A stretch of 64,000 bases of DNA from contig CM041294.1 in NCBI GenBank assembly GCA_023052935.1, positions 14,619,791-14,683,790 of the forward strand, given 5' to 3'. Below, in pieces: positions 10,314 to 21,756 of the stretch. This DNA is from Piezodorus guildinii (taxonomy: Eukaryota; Arthropoda; Insecta; Hemiptera; Pentatomidae). The position numbers were made by a program, and so were the translations under genes. Numbering within the stretch: position 1 is the first letter of the stretch; the number at the start of each line of letters is the position of its first letter. Below the pieces are notes generated by a model. That model saw nothing but the letters and a program-made list of their open reading frames with translations. It was not told where the DNA came from and searched no databases.

Positions 10314-11205
10314 ACTTTCACTTACTATATATAGTAAGGGAAAGTATTGCGATCGTGAAAATTTTCTAATTCCAGTTTTCAACGGAAATACATATTTTAG
10401 GGTCCCCTGAGTCCAAATAACCAAGTCCCGCAATAAGGTCTGTGTGCGTGTGGTAACTCCCGGGCGAAAACGGTAAGTCCTATGAAACTGAAATTTCATA
10501 TTTAAGACAAATATACGCCCGAGACGTGACAAAACCTTTTTCATCAAAATGAGCTTACCAGAAGAACCACTTTATACTATGCATTTTGCACCTTTTTTCG
10601 ATTTTCTCTTAAACGGTTCCGACGATTTTGGTTAAACTTGCTATATCGATGTAAAATTTAATGGGATTAAATATCATTTAGGTTTCATTCGGATTAAAAT
10701 AGTCTGACAGGGCTTAAATGCAGATATTTTAAATATTCTATCTCTAAAGTACCTTTAATTTTGTTGATTTTATTAAAATAACTACATTATCTTGTTACCA
10801 CTGATGAAAAACAGTTAAATATATAAATTGAATGAATTCGATACCCAACTAAAGGAGAAAACAGAAAAAATATGTTTTTAATACATTTTTTTGTTTATGA
10901 ACATAAGAGCAGTAAAATACATATATGATATACCGTTGAAAAGCTAAAGATTTTAGAAAAAATATTATCTTATACTCAAGCTTATTAAAAGTTAATAGAG
11001 AGTAATGAAAAGAAGATAAAACTAGCTGATTATTTTAGAATATAATATAATGGATTTTTTAATAAAACACATGTGTCTATATAAATTCAATTTAATTAAT
11101 TCTTTAATAGTTTCCCCTATTTTTTATCTCTAACTGTATTTGAAAATTCTTTCATTGATTATAAAATTGGAGGTAAGTGAAAGTCGTGTGTTGCCCGCAC
11201 CAGAT
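10314..11205 (+). repeat. HP1 repeat, reference full-length copy
   Basis: This is a good uninterrupted copy of the family. In order it shows ACTTTCACTTAC; the palindrome CTTACTATATATAGTAAG; ATTGCGATCGTGAAAA; GGGTCCCCTGAGTCC; a short GT tract; an ~800 bp AT-rich body; and the end block GGTAAGTGAAAGTCGTG followed by TTGCCCGCACCAGA. The two ends carry the inverted 12-mer ACTTTCACTTAC/GTAAGTGAAAGT. In this orientation the left copy is terminal and the right one sits ~25 bp inside the end. Flanks are T-rich on both sides. It codes for nothing. Confidence 0.85.
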
Positions 11206-11705
11206 TTTTATAATATCTGTAAGGATTTACAGATGTCACAAAAGAATCTTGACAAAATATATGCTGTAGAGAAAGTTGCTAACCCCTGTGTAACGTTATT
11301 GCATTATCACCTCAAACCATCTTACTGACCAATTAGAAGATAGGGTGTACAATTGCTGAAGATAGAGATGACAAATTGGCAATAATTGGGCGGGAGCATG
11401 GATGCGGTGCCGGGAGAAGGGGCTCCAACCTCCGGCCATATCGACCCGCTTCCTCCCTCTTCCTCCAATAATGTCTGTCGCCCCCAGCACGGCTCTCCAA
11501 TTTCTTAGATACATCTCGCAATTTCGGGAAATTTCCCAATATTATGTTTCCGATAATGGAGTTATCGATGTGGAGGGAGTTAGTAGTTCCTCTATATTGG
11601 ATATCGTAAAGTGATTATTTTATATTGAACAACGTCCTTTATCATTCGATTTATTGATTGTGTCCATTCATCCCAAAGTCAAATCGTATCAGAAGAAATA
11701 AGATG
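11206..11705. other. unassigned; includes a GC-richer segment
   Basis: Positions ~11,335-11,500 are clearly more GC-rich than the surroundings and stay open in several frames (e.g. 11,296-11,514 minus), but I recognise no domain. It could be a fragment of an uncharacterised transposon. Confidence 0.3.
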
Positions 11706-11722
11706 TTTATATGTCGTAGTCA

Positions 11723-12456
11723 TATAATAAAAACCGGTAAAGAAATAGGACTCGAATTAAATACCGATAAGACGAAATATGTGATTAGTAGCAGAAACGG
11801 TGGCAATCTTGGTGATATTAATATATCAGGACATACTTTTGAACACGTAAAGAAATTCAAGTATTTAGGTTCAATGATAACAAGAAAAAATGAAATCCAG
11901 GAAGAAATAAAGTCCCGGTTAAAGGTGGGAAATGCGTGTTATTATTCAGTTGCTAAGTTACTTAGTTCGCGGCTTCTATCTAAAAACTTAAAGGTTAGAA
12001 TTTATAAAACTATTATTCTTCCGACGGTTCTTTACGGATGTGAAACGTGGCCGCTTATTTTGAAGGATGAACAACGGCTTAAGGTTTTCGAAAATAAGGT
12101 ACTGCGCAAAATATTTGGTCCGAAGAGAAATGAGGCCACTGGGGAGTTTACAAAGGTTGCACAACGCTGAATTGCGGAACTTTTATCCTGTGAATATAAT
12201 TGAGTTGATAGCATCGCGGAGACTCAAATGGGCGAGTAAAGTTGTTGGGCTCGATGAGAAGCGGATTCCGAGAAAGTTGGTATTTGCTGATCTGACTGGT
12301 AGACGTCTGAAAGGTAGGCCGATGCGTCGATGGGAGGATTGCGTTAAGGCTGATCTCGGGAGCTTGGGCTTGACCGGCGAACATTGGACGAGTCTGTGTA
12401 GACAGAATTTGGTGGTATCGGCATCGAACCCTCGGGTTCGGTAAGCCTATTATTAT
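11723..12456 (+). mobile_element. RTE-type LINE, 5'-truncated insertion
   Basis: Carries the RT thumb and C-terminal region: a KYLGSMITRKNEIQEEIKSR block, then KTIILPTVLYGCETW, then KVLRKIFGPKR, and after a frameshift near 12,150 a basic C-terminal stretch ending in SNPRVR. It has a 15-bp target duplication ATATGTCGTAGTCAT on both sides (11,708-11,722 and 12,457-12,471). The 3' end is TATT-like rather than poly(A), as in RTE-clade LINEs. Confidence 0.8.
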
Positions 12457-12564
12457 ATGTCGTAGTCATTCTTTTAAATCTGATTTATATCATCTGATTT
12501 TAAAATAATTAGTTTTTTATAGTGATAGAATTAATAAAATATGAGCGATCAATTTATTAATTGG

Positions 12565-12716
12565 TATCACCTGTGGTCTAGTGGCTAGCATAACAGCCTG
12601 TCAGGTTCAATTTCCCTTTAGTACAATAATTAAACCTGGATAGAAACAATTTAAGACCCCCTCTATGGCATCGTCCGATTAACCACATTCGCATAAAGTA
12701 ACAATTCTGAATAAAC
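12565..12716 (+). mobile_element. S1-like SINE, internally deleted
   Basis: Keeps the A-box region (GTCTAGTGGCTAGCATAACAG) in part and the downstream body (TAGCATCGTCCGATTA-like segment). About 120 bp in the middle are missing relative to 917-1200. Confidence 0.6.
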
Positions 12717-12839
12717 TATTATTATAAAATATGATTGATTTTAAAATTTTGGTAGCATAATGAGGAACTATCAATCTGTGTAAAGAAACTTGCTAAGTTT
12801 TCGGTGATCATACAAAAAAAAAAAGTGATTGTTTACTTA

Positions 12840-13138
12840 ACCTTTTACTAGCCTACTGTTCTACGGGTCCTGGGTTCGAATCCCGGTTATGGCAGAATAT
12901 TATTTATTCTGTTTATTTAGCTTTTGGGCGACCCTAGTATATAGAGAACCCTCTTGAGGCAGAGCCACCCTCTTTAAAGTGGTTTCCCAAGTTGGGGAAA
13001 CAACATGGTGGCTGAGCGTGATCAAGACCTAATCACCTCATTGCACGGCCGTTGGCCTAACAGTACGAATCTCTATATGTACTGTGCCCAAGACCCTTCA
13101 TGGGTTGTAGTAGTAGAGGTTTAACTTTTAACTTTTAA
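12840..13138 (+). mobile_element. Possible tRNA-derived SINE (family S3)
   Basis: Contains an excellent B-box-like segment GGGTTCGAATCCCGG at ~12,870 preceded by a weak A-box region. It continues with a ~250 bp body ending in TTTAACTTTTAACTTTTAAA. No target duplication was confirmed. Confidence 0.45.
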
Positions 13139-13472
13139 AAATGCCCTCACTTTAAAGACCATCCTGTGTCCAAGACCAGTTTGGATTTCAAAGTTGTGAT
13201 ACGAATATTTTAAATTTTGTTTTTCTAGTGTACTGATTGTTATGATATCAGGTGTTCAGGTATTATCATAATTTTGTCATCTGATTTCAAATATAGTCTC
13301 TGTTTCCTTTACTCTCCTCCAATTAGTTCCAACAATTTCCACCACTTCTACCCTAATACTTTAGGAACTGACGTGATATGGTGAAGATAATAAAAGCTCG
13401 AAATCAAAATTTATTAATTAATTTAATAAAATTCATTAATTTCTGAATGGTTTTAGATAATTTCAAAAATGT
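13139..13472. other. spacer
   Basis: No feature recognised. Confidence 0.4.
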
Positions 13473-13484
13473 ACCATAAACTAA

Positions 13485-14936
13485 TAAATAATAATAATAA
13501 TAATAGGCTTAGCGAACCCGAAGGTTCGATGCCGATACCACCAAATTCCGCCTACACAGACTCGTCCAATGCTCACCATTCAAGCCCAAGCTCCCGAGAT
13601 CAGCCTTAACGCAATCCTCCCATCTCCGCTTCGGCCTACCTTTCGGACGCCTACCAGTCGGATCAGCAAATACCAACTTTCTCGGAATCCGTTCTTCATC
13701 GAGCCCAACAACTTTACTCGCCCATTTGAGTCTCCGCGATGCAATCAGCTCAATTATATTCACAGGATGCAAGTTCCGCAATTCCGCGTTATGCAACCTT
13801 CTAAACTCCCCAGTGGCCTCATCTCTCTTTGGACCAAATATTTTACGCAATACTTTATTTTCGAAAACCTTAAGCCGCTGTTCATCCTTTAAAGTAAGCG
13901 GCCACGTTTCACATCCGTAAAGAACCGTTGGAAGAATAATAGTTTTATAAATTCTAATCTTTAAGTTTTTAGATAGAAGCCGCGAACTAAGTAACTTAGC
14001 AACTGAATAATAACACGCATTTCCCACCTTTAACCGGGACTTTATTTCTTCCTGGATTTCATTTTTTCTAGTTATAATTGAACATAAATACTTGAATTTC
14101 TCTACGTGTTCAAAAGTATGACCTGATACATCAATATCTCCAAGATCGACACCGTTTCTGCTACTAATCATATACTTCGTTTTATCGGTATTTAATTCGA
14201 GTCCTATTTCTTTACCGGTTTTTATTAACACACTTGTATTTAGTTGTATGGTTTCCGTGTCTTCACCTAGCAGTACCAGATCATCGGCATACCCAAAACC
14301 GGAATCTTGTCACCCATATTTAAGCCTTTCTCGGTACACATCACCTTTTCTATGACATATTCTAAAGCTATATTAAATAACACAGGTGAAAGGGAGTCAC
14401 CCTGTTTTAAACCCGATCGCACCTCAAATCTCTCGGAGTAATTATGACCGATTCTAACTTTATGGAATGTTTCCGACAAACACATCTCTACTAGGTTTAC
14501 TAACTTTCTAGGTATTCCCTGTTCAATCATGATGTTATATAGCTTCTGACGGTCTATTGAATCATAAGCCTTTTTAAAATCGATATAAAGTTGATGGACT
14601 ACACCGTTGTATTCCAATTTTTTCTCTAATATTTGACGTAGGGAAAATATTTGGTCAATAGATTCCGCCTAAAACCACATTGGTAATCTCCGATAATTTC
14701 CTCAGCGTATTCCGTGATTCGACTAGTTAGAATTGACGAGAATATTTTATAGCATACTGGGAGAAGAGAGATCCCACGATAGTTGTTACAATCCGACCTC
14801 GGTCCTTTTTTGTGAATCGGAATAAGTATTGATTCTTTCCATTCCTCGGGCATTTTTTCAGTTTCCCAGATCTTTTTAACTAAAAAATGTATTTTGGAAA
14901 CGCCCGCTTCTCCACACGCCTTGATTAATTCACTCC
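13485..14936 (-). mobile_element. RTE-type LINE, 5'-truncated, reverse transcriptase
   Basis: This is the longer copy of the family at 11,723-12,456. On the minus strand the order is PIHKKGPRSDCNNYRGIS (RT fingers), YIDFKKAYDSIDR (motif A), SGLKQGDSLSPVLFN (motif B), YADDLVLL (motif C), and LYGCETW with the basic tail. Single-base frameshifts fall near 14,655 and 14,290. A 12-bp target duplication ACCATAAACTAA occurs at 13,473-13,484 and 14,937-14,948. The 3' end is a (TTA)n microsatellite, as expected for RTE elements. The endonuclease domain is missing. Confidence 0.85.
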
Positions 14937-14948
14937 ACCATAAACTAA

Positions 14949-15306
14949 ACGCTGCCGATATCGTTCGTACATGAATCACTTTTGTCTAAACTTCTCCATC
15001 TTAACCAAGATATTCCAAAACTTTTGTTAATTACGGTGACGTAAGCCAGTATTCTTTTGTGTCAGAAAAACAATTGGCATAAACCTCCTGCGTTAGATGT
15101 GGATTATGTAACTGAAACCACCCACAGTGCTCTGAATTTCCTTCTTTTTTTTTTTCTTTTTTTTTTTTAGAAAGATATAAAAGTTTTGTTTTTTTCCATA
15201 TCAACAATGGCTTTAGATAACAGCTATGTGAATATTGAGTCCAGTTTGAAAATAAAAATAACTAATTGAACGCTTGGTCACTCCACAGTAAAAAATAACC
15301 CAAAAA
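14949..15306. other. spacer with T-rich tract
   Basis: No gene recognised; poly-pyrimidine run at ~15,144-15,170. Confidence 0.4.
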
Positions 15307-16517
15307 ATCTGGTGCGGGCAACTCACGACTTTTACTTACCTCCGTTTTAAAAATCGATCAAAGAATTTTCAAGTACAGTAAGAGATAAAAATGAGTGAAA
15401 CCATTAAAGAATTAAATTGAATTTCTATAGAAACATGTGTTTTATTAAAAAATCTATTATATTATTATCTAAAATAATCAGTTAGTTTTGTCGACTTTTC
15501 ATCACTCTCTATTAACTTTTAAAAGCTTGTGTATGAGACAATATTTTTTTCTAAAATCTTTAGCTTTCCAACGGTATATCATATATGTATATTACTGCTC
15601 TTATGTTCAAAAACGAAAAATTGCATTAAAAAAATATTTCTTCTGTTTTCTCCTTTAGTTGGGTATCAAATTCATTAAATTTATATATTTACCTGTTTTT
15701 CATCAGCTTTAACAAGATAATACAGTTATTTTTATTGAATCTACAAAATTAAAGGTACTTTAGGGGAAGAAAATTTAAAATATCGGCATTTAAGCCCTGT
15801 CACACCATTTTAATTAGAATGAAAACTACATGATATTAAAGCCCATTAAATTTTACATCGATATGGCGAGTTTGATCATAATCGTCAGAAAAGTTTTTGA
15901 GAAAATCGAAAAAAGGTGCAAAATACATGGTATAAAGTGGCTCTTCTGGTAAGCTAATTTTGATGAAAAATTTCTGTAATATCTCTGGCGTATATTTGAA
16001 TGAAATATGAAATTTCCGCTTCATAGGACTTTTCTTTTTTGGGCTACTTTAGACTTATCCCACACATAGGCTTGTTTGCAGAACTTAGTTATTTGGACTC
16101 AGGGGTAGGGATGGGTATAATCGAATGATGGTCATAATCAGATGATCGTACTTCGATGAATTAAATAATCGAATGATTGATTGATTGATATGCAGTCTGC
16201 GAGACAATATGATGGCTGAGCCTAAGTAGAAATATGCTTATAATTTATGTAATGAGAAAGAAAGAAAAAAAAAATATATATCCCTTATTGTTTGACGATG
16301 ATATCCTTATGATCCCTCGATTATTGTCAAACAATTTAGTTCGAATGATCATTCGTTTCTCCAAACCGATTAATCCGATAATCGATTAATTCAAATGATT
16401 GAAATAATCGAATGATCCGATAATCGTCATTCAATTATGCCCACCCCTACTCAGGAGACCCTAAAACGTGTATTTCCGTCTTACTATATATTTTTTATAC
16501 ATAGGTAAGTGAAAGTA
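15307..16517 (-). repeat. HP1 repeat (minus orientation) carrying a hAT-like MITE
   Basis: Read left to right it begins TCTGGTGCGGGCAACTCACG, then ACTTTTACTTACC. It ends with the long-hairpin variant and GGTAAGTGAAAGTAA. It is interrupted at 16,106-16,449 by a terminal-inverted-repeat element. Confidence 0.85.
16106..16449. mobile_element. hAT-like MITE (copy 1)
   Basis: Terminal inverted repeats begin TAGGGATGGGTATAATCG on the left and end ATTATGCCCACCCCTA on the right. The 8-bp flank CTCAGGGG (16,098-16,105) matches CTCAGGAG (16,450-16,457) at 7 of 8 positions, and CTCAGGGG is the original HP1 sequence here. The 8-bp duplication suggests the hAT superfamily. No coding capacity. The second copy is at 60,437-60,836. 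Confidence 0.85.
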
Positions 16518-17031
16518 ATAAGATAATAATATAAAATAGAGTAGAGACGTTAATTAGTTGGAATGATCTATCATAGATACCAAATTAAAAAAAAAAAGAA
16601 CTTTACAACCCATGTATGTTTCACAAATCGACCAGAAGCATTTGGTAAGGTGAAGTATGAAGAGTTAAGAGGTGTCTTTTCCAATCTGTTGATTAAATTC
16701 CATGCTTCAATTTATCCCGTATAGCTGAATGTGTTTAACCATCACTAGGGCTATTTTTTTTTTTAAATATTTACCGTAATCTGAATTATCAGAAGCTGTT
16801 CTTCGAATTACTTAGTGATTGTAATTCCTTCTTAGTTTCTATTTTTCCCCCAAATTCGACATATTGTATGTAAGGTAGATCTCAGTTGCAGAAAAGTTGT
16901 GCTTACTCATCCCCATTATCATGTTTTCACAGTTCAAAAGTAGACTAGCACAATGAAATAGACTTAATTATTTTGATAATTAAAATCTCTTTTTCTTCTA
17001 AAAGTAAAATCTCTGTTTCTTTCCTCTTTTT
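16518..17031. other. spacer
   Basis: No gene or known repeat recognised. Confidence 0.4.
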
Positions 17032-17510
17032 ACTTTCACTTACTATAAATAGTAAGGGAAATTATTGCGATCGTGAAAATTTTCCAATTCCAGTTTTCAA
17101 CGGAAATACACATTTTAGGGTCCCCTGAGTACAAATAACCAAGTCCCGCAAAAAGGTCTGTGTGTGTGGTAACTCCCGGGCGGAAACGGTAAGTCCTATG
17201 AAACTGAAATTTCATATTTAAGACAAATATACGCCCGAGACGTTGCAAAACCTTTTTCATCAAAATGGGCTTACCAGAAGAGCCACTTTATACTATGCAT
17301 TTTGCACCTTTTTTCGATTTTCTCAAAAACGTTTCCGACTATTTTGATTAAACTCGCTATATCGATGTAAAATTTAATGGGCTTTAATATAATTACCAAG
17401 TTTCACGTATTACTTTCACTTACTATTTTTATCTCTAACTGTATTTGAAAATTCTTTCATTGATTTTAAAAATGGATGTAAGTGAAAGTCGTGTATTGCC
17501 CGCACCAGAT
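17032..17510 (+). repeat. HP1 repeat, internally deleted
   Basis: Complete left end, then a jump at ~17,395 directly to the right-end region (ATCTCTAACTGTATTTG). The right end GTAAGTGAAAGTCGTG is intact. About 550 bp of the body are missing. Confidence 0.8.
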
Positions 17511-17912
17511 TTTTTATTTTATTTATTTATTTTTTTTTTTGACATTTTCTCCCAACTTTGTCCACACATTCCACCCTTTTTCTCTTTCCCACCTCTTCTT
17601 CATTCTCTCTGACTTGTTTCTTTCCTTTATAGATTTTGATAGAGGATTCTTGAAAAGTTACTTATCGATTTCCTAGAACGTACATTCTTCCTGATCGCGA
17701 CAACTGTCAAGTGTGATGTCAACAATGATTTATCATATTATTGCCGTTCTCAGTATTAATAATTAACTAATTTTTGGTCGTTGTTAATTCGAAAAGTCGG
17801 AGTGGGATGAGGATTATTGTTAAATCCGTTTCATAACCGCAAATATTCCATTTTGCGAATGCCCAGTGAGTGTGTGCGCGCGTGCTATTCCATGAGTTTG
17901 TGTTTGTTGAAT
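17511..17912. other. spacer before TA microsatellite
   Basis: Pyrimidine-rich stretch; nothing recognised. Confidence 0.35.
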
Positions 17913-17950
17913 AAATATATATATATATATATATATTTTTTTTTTTATTT

Positions 17951-18016
<66 letters not shown>
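17913..18016. repeat. (TA)n microsatellite with internal T-run
   Basis: About 100 bp of TA dinucleotides interrupted by a T-rich block at ~17,937-17,956. Confidence 0.95.
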
Positions 18017-18019
<3 letters not shown>

Positions 18020-18399
18020 TGATCAGTTCTCGACTGTTGATAATTTAAGTTTCTGTTGTTCTCAGGTTTCAGTCAATGAATAAACAATTTTATCTATGTG
18101 ACGTTTCGAGAATTTATTATTCTCATAATCATGCCTTAACAATGGAAAAACAAAAAACAGAACATTAATATTATTATACAATAATTAAAATATGATGTTA
18201 TTGTTAGAGATATAGAAAAGAATATATTGAACAATGAATAATCATACAGTAGGTACATAGATATTTTAAATTAGGATTTACATTAAAGATATTATTATAA
18301 AATTACTTACAATTTTGGATAAAATAGTGTCTTAATTAGACATGTGAAGTCCACAAACTTTGAAAGAACACTGAAAAAATAAAAAAGGAATAGTTCAAG

Positions 18400-19190
18400 T
18401 ATGGAAAATCTTCCTGCAAATTTATGGAAATTAGCTGCAGGTGGCAGGGCATTAGGGTACGGCATTCTAAAGAAACCCCGAAAGCTAACAATTATTCAAG
18501 AAGCAGATACTTTCGGGGTCTGAATTGTCCCAATGCCCTGAAACTTAATATAAATTATGCACCCCTGCGTGGAGTCCCAGGTGTCAGCGGACAGGTTAGA
18601 GATGTTGGGTCCCTCTGTCGCAAATGCGACAGAGAGCCAGAAGCACCAGCTCACGTGCTGGAGAAAATGTCCCAACAACTCCCTCCTGATAACACGCCGT
18701 CACCATAGAGTAAAGCATGAGTTGATGAGGCTCCTTAAAGAAAGAGATTTTGCCTGCTACGAGGAAGTATACTGTGTGGATACGGATGGATCCACGCGAT
18801 ACGCTGATATCGTGGCATTCCCTAAGACCGGGAATTCAGCTATCCTTCTGGACCCTACCGTGAGATATGAATCCAACGACCTTGAACAGACAAGTAAAGT
18901 GCAAAGGGAAAAGAGACAAATCTACGAAAAATGTATCCCTTTCCTCAAGGAAAAGTTCCGCGAGAGCTGTGGCGAGAGAGAGTTCAACGTAAAAGGCCTT
19001 TGGTTCGGAGCCCGCGGAGCTGTACCAGGTTCAACAAGGAGCTTCATGGAGACATAGGTGTCGATATAAAGGGACGTGGCAAGGAAAGCAGAAAGTGGGG
19101 ATTCTCGACTCCTGGGAATTATACACTATCACATCTACTCATTACGGTATAATTGGAGGGGCATGCATTGCATTAGCATTTTAGCCATTA
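18400..19190 (+). pseudogene. R2-like LINE C-terminus: CCHC finger and REL endonuclease
   Basis: In order: a linker with LNCPNALKLNINYAPLRGVP; a finger of the form C-x2-C...HVLEKC with a one-base frameshift at ~18,665; RRHHRVKHELMRLL; then DTDGSTRYADIVAF and ILLDPTVRYE, a PD-(D/E)xK-type core; then KCIPFLKEKFRE. The finger, followed by an R-H-H/D pair and then the endonuclease core, is the layout of R2-type LINE C-termini. The RT domain is absent, so the copy is 5'-truncated. The 3' UTR likely runs to the A-rich tract at ~19,370-19,400. Confidence 0.65.
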
Positions 19191-19561
19191 GTTGTTTATT
19201 TTATATATTTTTATTTTTATATAGTAGTATAGATATCGATTTCGGATGCTAAGTGTTTTGTTGTTGTATTGTTTTTTTGTTTTGTTTTTATATGATGGTA
19301 TGAGTTTTGGTGTGGTATTTTATGATTTATATATTTGAAAGAAAATGGGGAAAAACGAAGGAAAATAATGAAAAAAAAAAAACAGGAAAAAAAAAAAAAT
19401 ATTTATTGTGCTTATAATTAAGGATTTAAAATTATAATTTATAATATTAAGAATGTTCCTAAAGGAAACAATTGGTATGCTGTGTTATATCAACCCAATC
19501 AGGTTGGGCAGCATCATTTTGTCTATTTATAAATAAAGTGTGTCTCTCTAAAAAATCTGGA
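19191..19561. other. probable LINE 3' UTR ending in A-rich tract, then spacer
   Basis: T-rich DNA followed by A-runs at 19,371-19,399. No coding sequence. Confidence 0.4.
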
Positions 19562-19562
19562 A

Positions 19563-19593
<31 letters not shown>

Positions 19594-19612
19594 TATATAT
19601 ATATATATATAT
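19562..19612. repeat. (TA)n microsatellite
   Basis: Alternating TA with short TATTATA interruptions. Confidence 0.9.
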
Positions 19613-21601
19613 TCCACTTCATTAAGTTATTTCGGCGATTTTATCTCCAATTTCGGTATGACAAGTTTTTGTCAGGATTTTGTGCATCTTTTCTTAACAT
19701 GTAAATTTAGTATTCCGTAAATGAGTTGTATTTTTGCTTTTTTGTGTCTTCTACGTTTTCCTTTAACCTCCGCCATTTTGATATCATCCTAAAGTATTTA
19801 AAGAGATTCCTTTCTTATTCAATTTTATAATTATTATTAGCTAAAAAAAAAAAGTAATTTTAATTAAATTATTAATATATATTTTCTTATATATATATAT
19901 ATGTTTCATTCCTAGTAAGTTGTGTTTTAATCTAATAGCTTATTCAGTTTCAAAATTTGTTGAGATATTGCTTATCTTCAAGGCCTAATCCGTTAGGTTG
20001 CATAATACCTTCTATCGTAGAGTACTATGAGTACTATTTATAATTGTAACGTATCGGAGTTTCGTATCTTATAATTTTTTCTTTTATTCATTGCATTTTA
20101 GGTTTTGTTATATAAACTAACTAGCTGTTACCAGCGACTTCGTCCGCCCGAATTTCTGTTTTTATGATCGGGACTTAAAAGTTTTAAAAGAATATATTTT
20201 AAAGAACTTCTTCGTAAATGATATTTTAGTTTTGTCTCTTTGGCAGAAGAACGTACTGATTTTCTCCGCAACCCGATCTTGACAAAGTGACATTACAGTG
20301 AGCTTTGAAAGTATTCGGAATTCACTATCATTATGCAATTTACTTGCTTTTGAGTTATTATTTCTGTTTTTAAAGAGTTGTTACTACTTTAGGAAGGTAT
20401 ACATTAGACGAACCCGAAAATCACACAAGTCAATTTTTAATTTAACGTCTTCAACGTTAATTTCAAAAATGTTAAAAAATAGGGAGTGTGCAAAATATTT
20501 GGAATTAAGTGGTTTCTGATTTGGAATTTAGTGAGAATTTGAACATTTGAAACCATTAAACATTAGGATTTCCGATTTAAACAACAAAACGATTTCCTGG
20601 TTATTTTACAAAATTAATTGTTCAATCTTAAAAAAAAAATAAACATTTCGGTTATCTGGTTCGTGATTTTACATTGTGGAAGTCTCTTTTAAAGATTTAT
20701 TAATTAAAAAGGATTATATAAATTAATAGTTGTGAAATACAATTATTAAATGAAAAGAAATAGGAATTCCGAATACTATTGACATTCACTGTAGTGGGCA
20801 TTGTGAAAAGCATTCTTGACGTAAATCGATTCCTATCCCCTGTATTTATATTTATTTATTTTTTTTTTATCTCCTACTTTATTTTCAAAATAAATACACA
20901 AACATTCTATGTATATACACGCAACAATGGTATTTATATATTGATCTGTGATTTATAAACTGTTACGGCAAAATTTAATTCAACGGGAATTATATTATTT
21001 TAAAATTTAAAGGTAATCATTTGGAATGATTGGGATGCGAAGGTCAATTTCCTTCGTTTTTTCCACATTTTCCACTGAGTCTTCACTACTATTGGTCGCA
21101 GCTGTGATGCTATATAGCCTTTAACTTTCCTCGATAAATGGACTTAATTCGAACCAATAGAATGATTAATATGCATTTTAAGAGACGACAAATTAACTAG
21201 GAAAATTAGTAAAAATTTAGTCAATATGTAAAAACATCAGATCTCTTGTAGTATTTGTGTATTATTGAAAATGCTGGTAGTTCAAAATAAATAACCAGAC
21301 TTCTGAAGATGGGAGAAGATCCCGAAACGTCATGTTGATGTAATAAAAAAATTTAAGTCTTTATGGAAGAAATTATTCAGCCCGAATATCTACCTTAATA
21401 AATTTGAGCAAATAAGTAGCTCATTGTAATGAATTTCCAATCAATGTTTTAAAACTGTGCTGATGTATTCTATACAAATAAAGATTTAAGGTGTTAAAAA
21501 AAGGTAAATAATTTAATTTATTATGAAATTATGTTGACTCAATAACACATTAATGTTATTTGGGATTATGTATAGAGTTTTATCACATATTTTGCTTATA
21601 G
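19613..21601. other. intron or upstream region of the Aps-type gene; AT-rich
   Basis: No exon recognised. At 20,131-20,165 the sequence CTAGCTGTTACCAGCG resembles the 3' terminus of the canonical Helitron at 45,730. At 21,301-21,340 CTGAAGATGGGAG...CCCGAAACGTC resembles the Penelope-associated motif. The first Aps coding exon (N-terminal ~30-40 residues) was not found here or farther upstream. Confidence 0.45.
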
Positions 21602-21756
21602 GTGCTGCTGGTTACATCCTCGAGTCGTCCGGACCATTGGATTGTTCCGGGGGTGGTGTTGAACCTGAAGAAGAACCGTCCATGACCGCCATCCGGGAGG
21701 TGGTTGAGGAAGCTGGTGTCCTCGGGAAACTGGGCAGGAGGCTTGGAGTCTTCGAA
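21602..21756 (+). CDS. Aps: Aps exon with Nudix box (one-base frameshift)
   Basis: Acceptor TTGCTTATAG, donor GAA|GTACAT. In frame 21,602 the exon reads VLLVTSSSRPDHWIVPG; after the G-run it continues one frame over as GGVEPEEEPSMTAIREVVEE. A sixth G in the run restores one frame. The catalytic glutamates of the Nudix box are intact. Confidence 0.85.

Noticed and set aside
12868..12886. tRNA gene suggested by a perfect B-box-like GGGTTCGAATCCCGG
   Set aside because: The 5' half of a tRNA is not recognisable and a repeat-like body follows; treated as a possible SINE.
17817..18083. 88-codon frame across the TA microsatellite
   Set aside because: Mostly Tyr-Ile repeats caused by the (TA)n tract.
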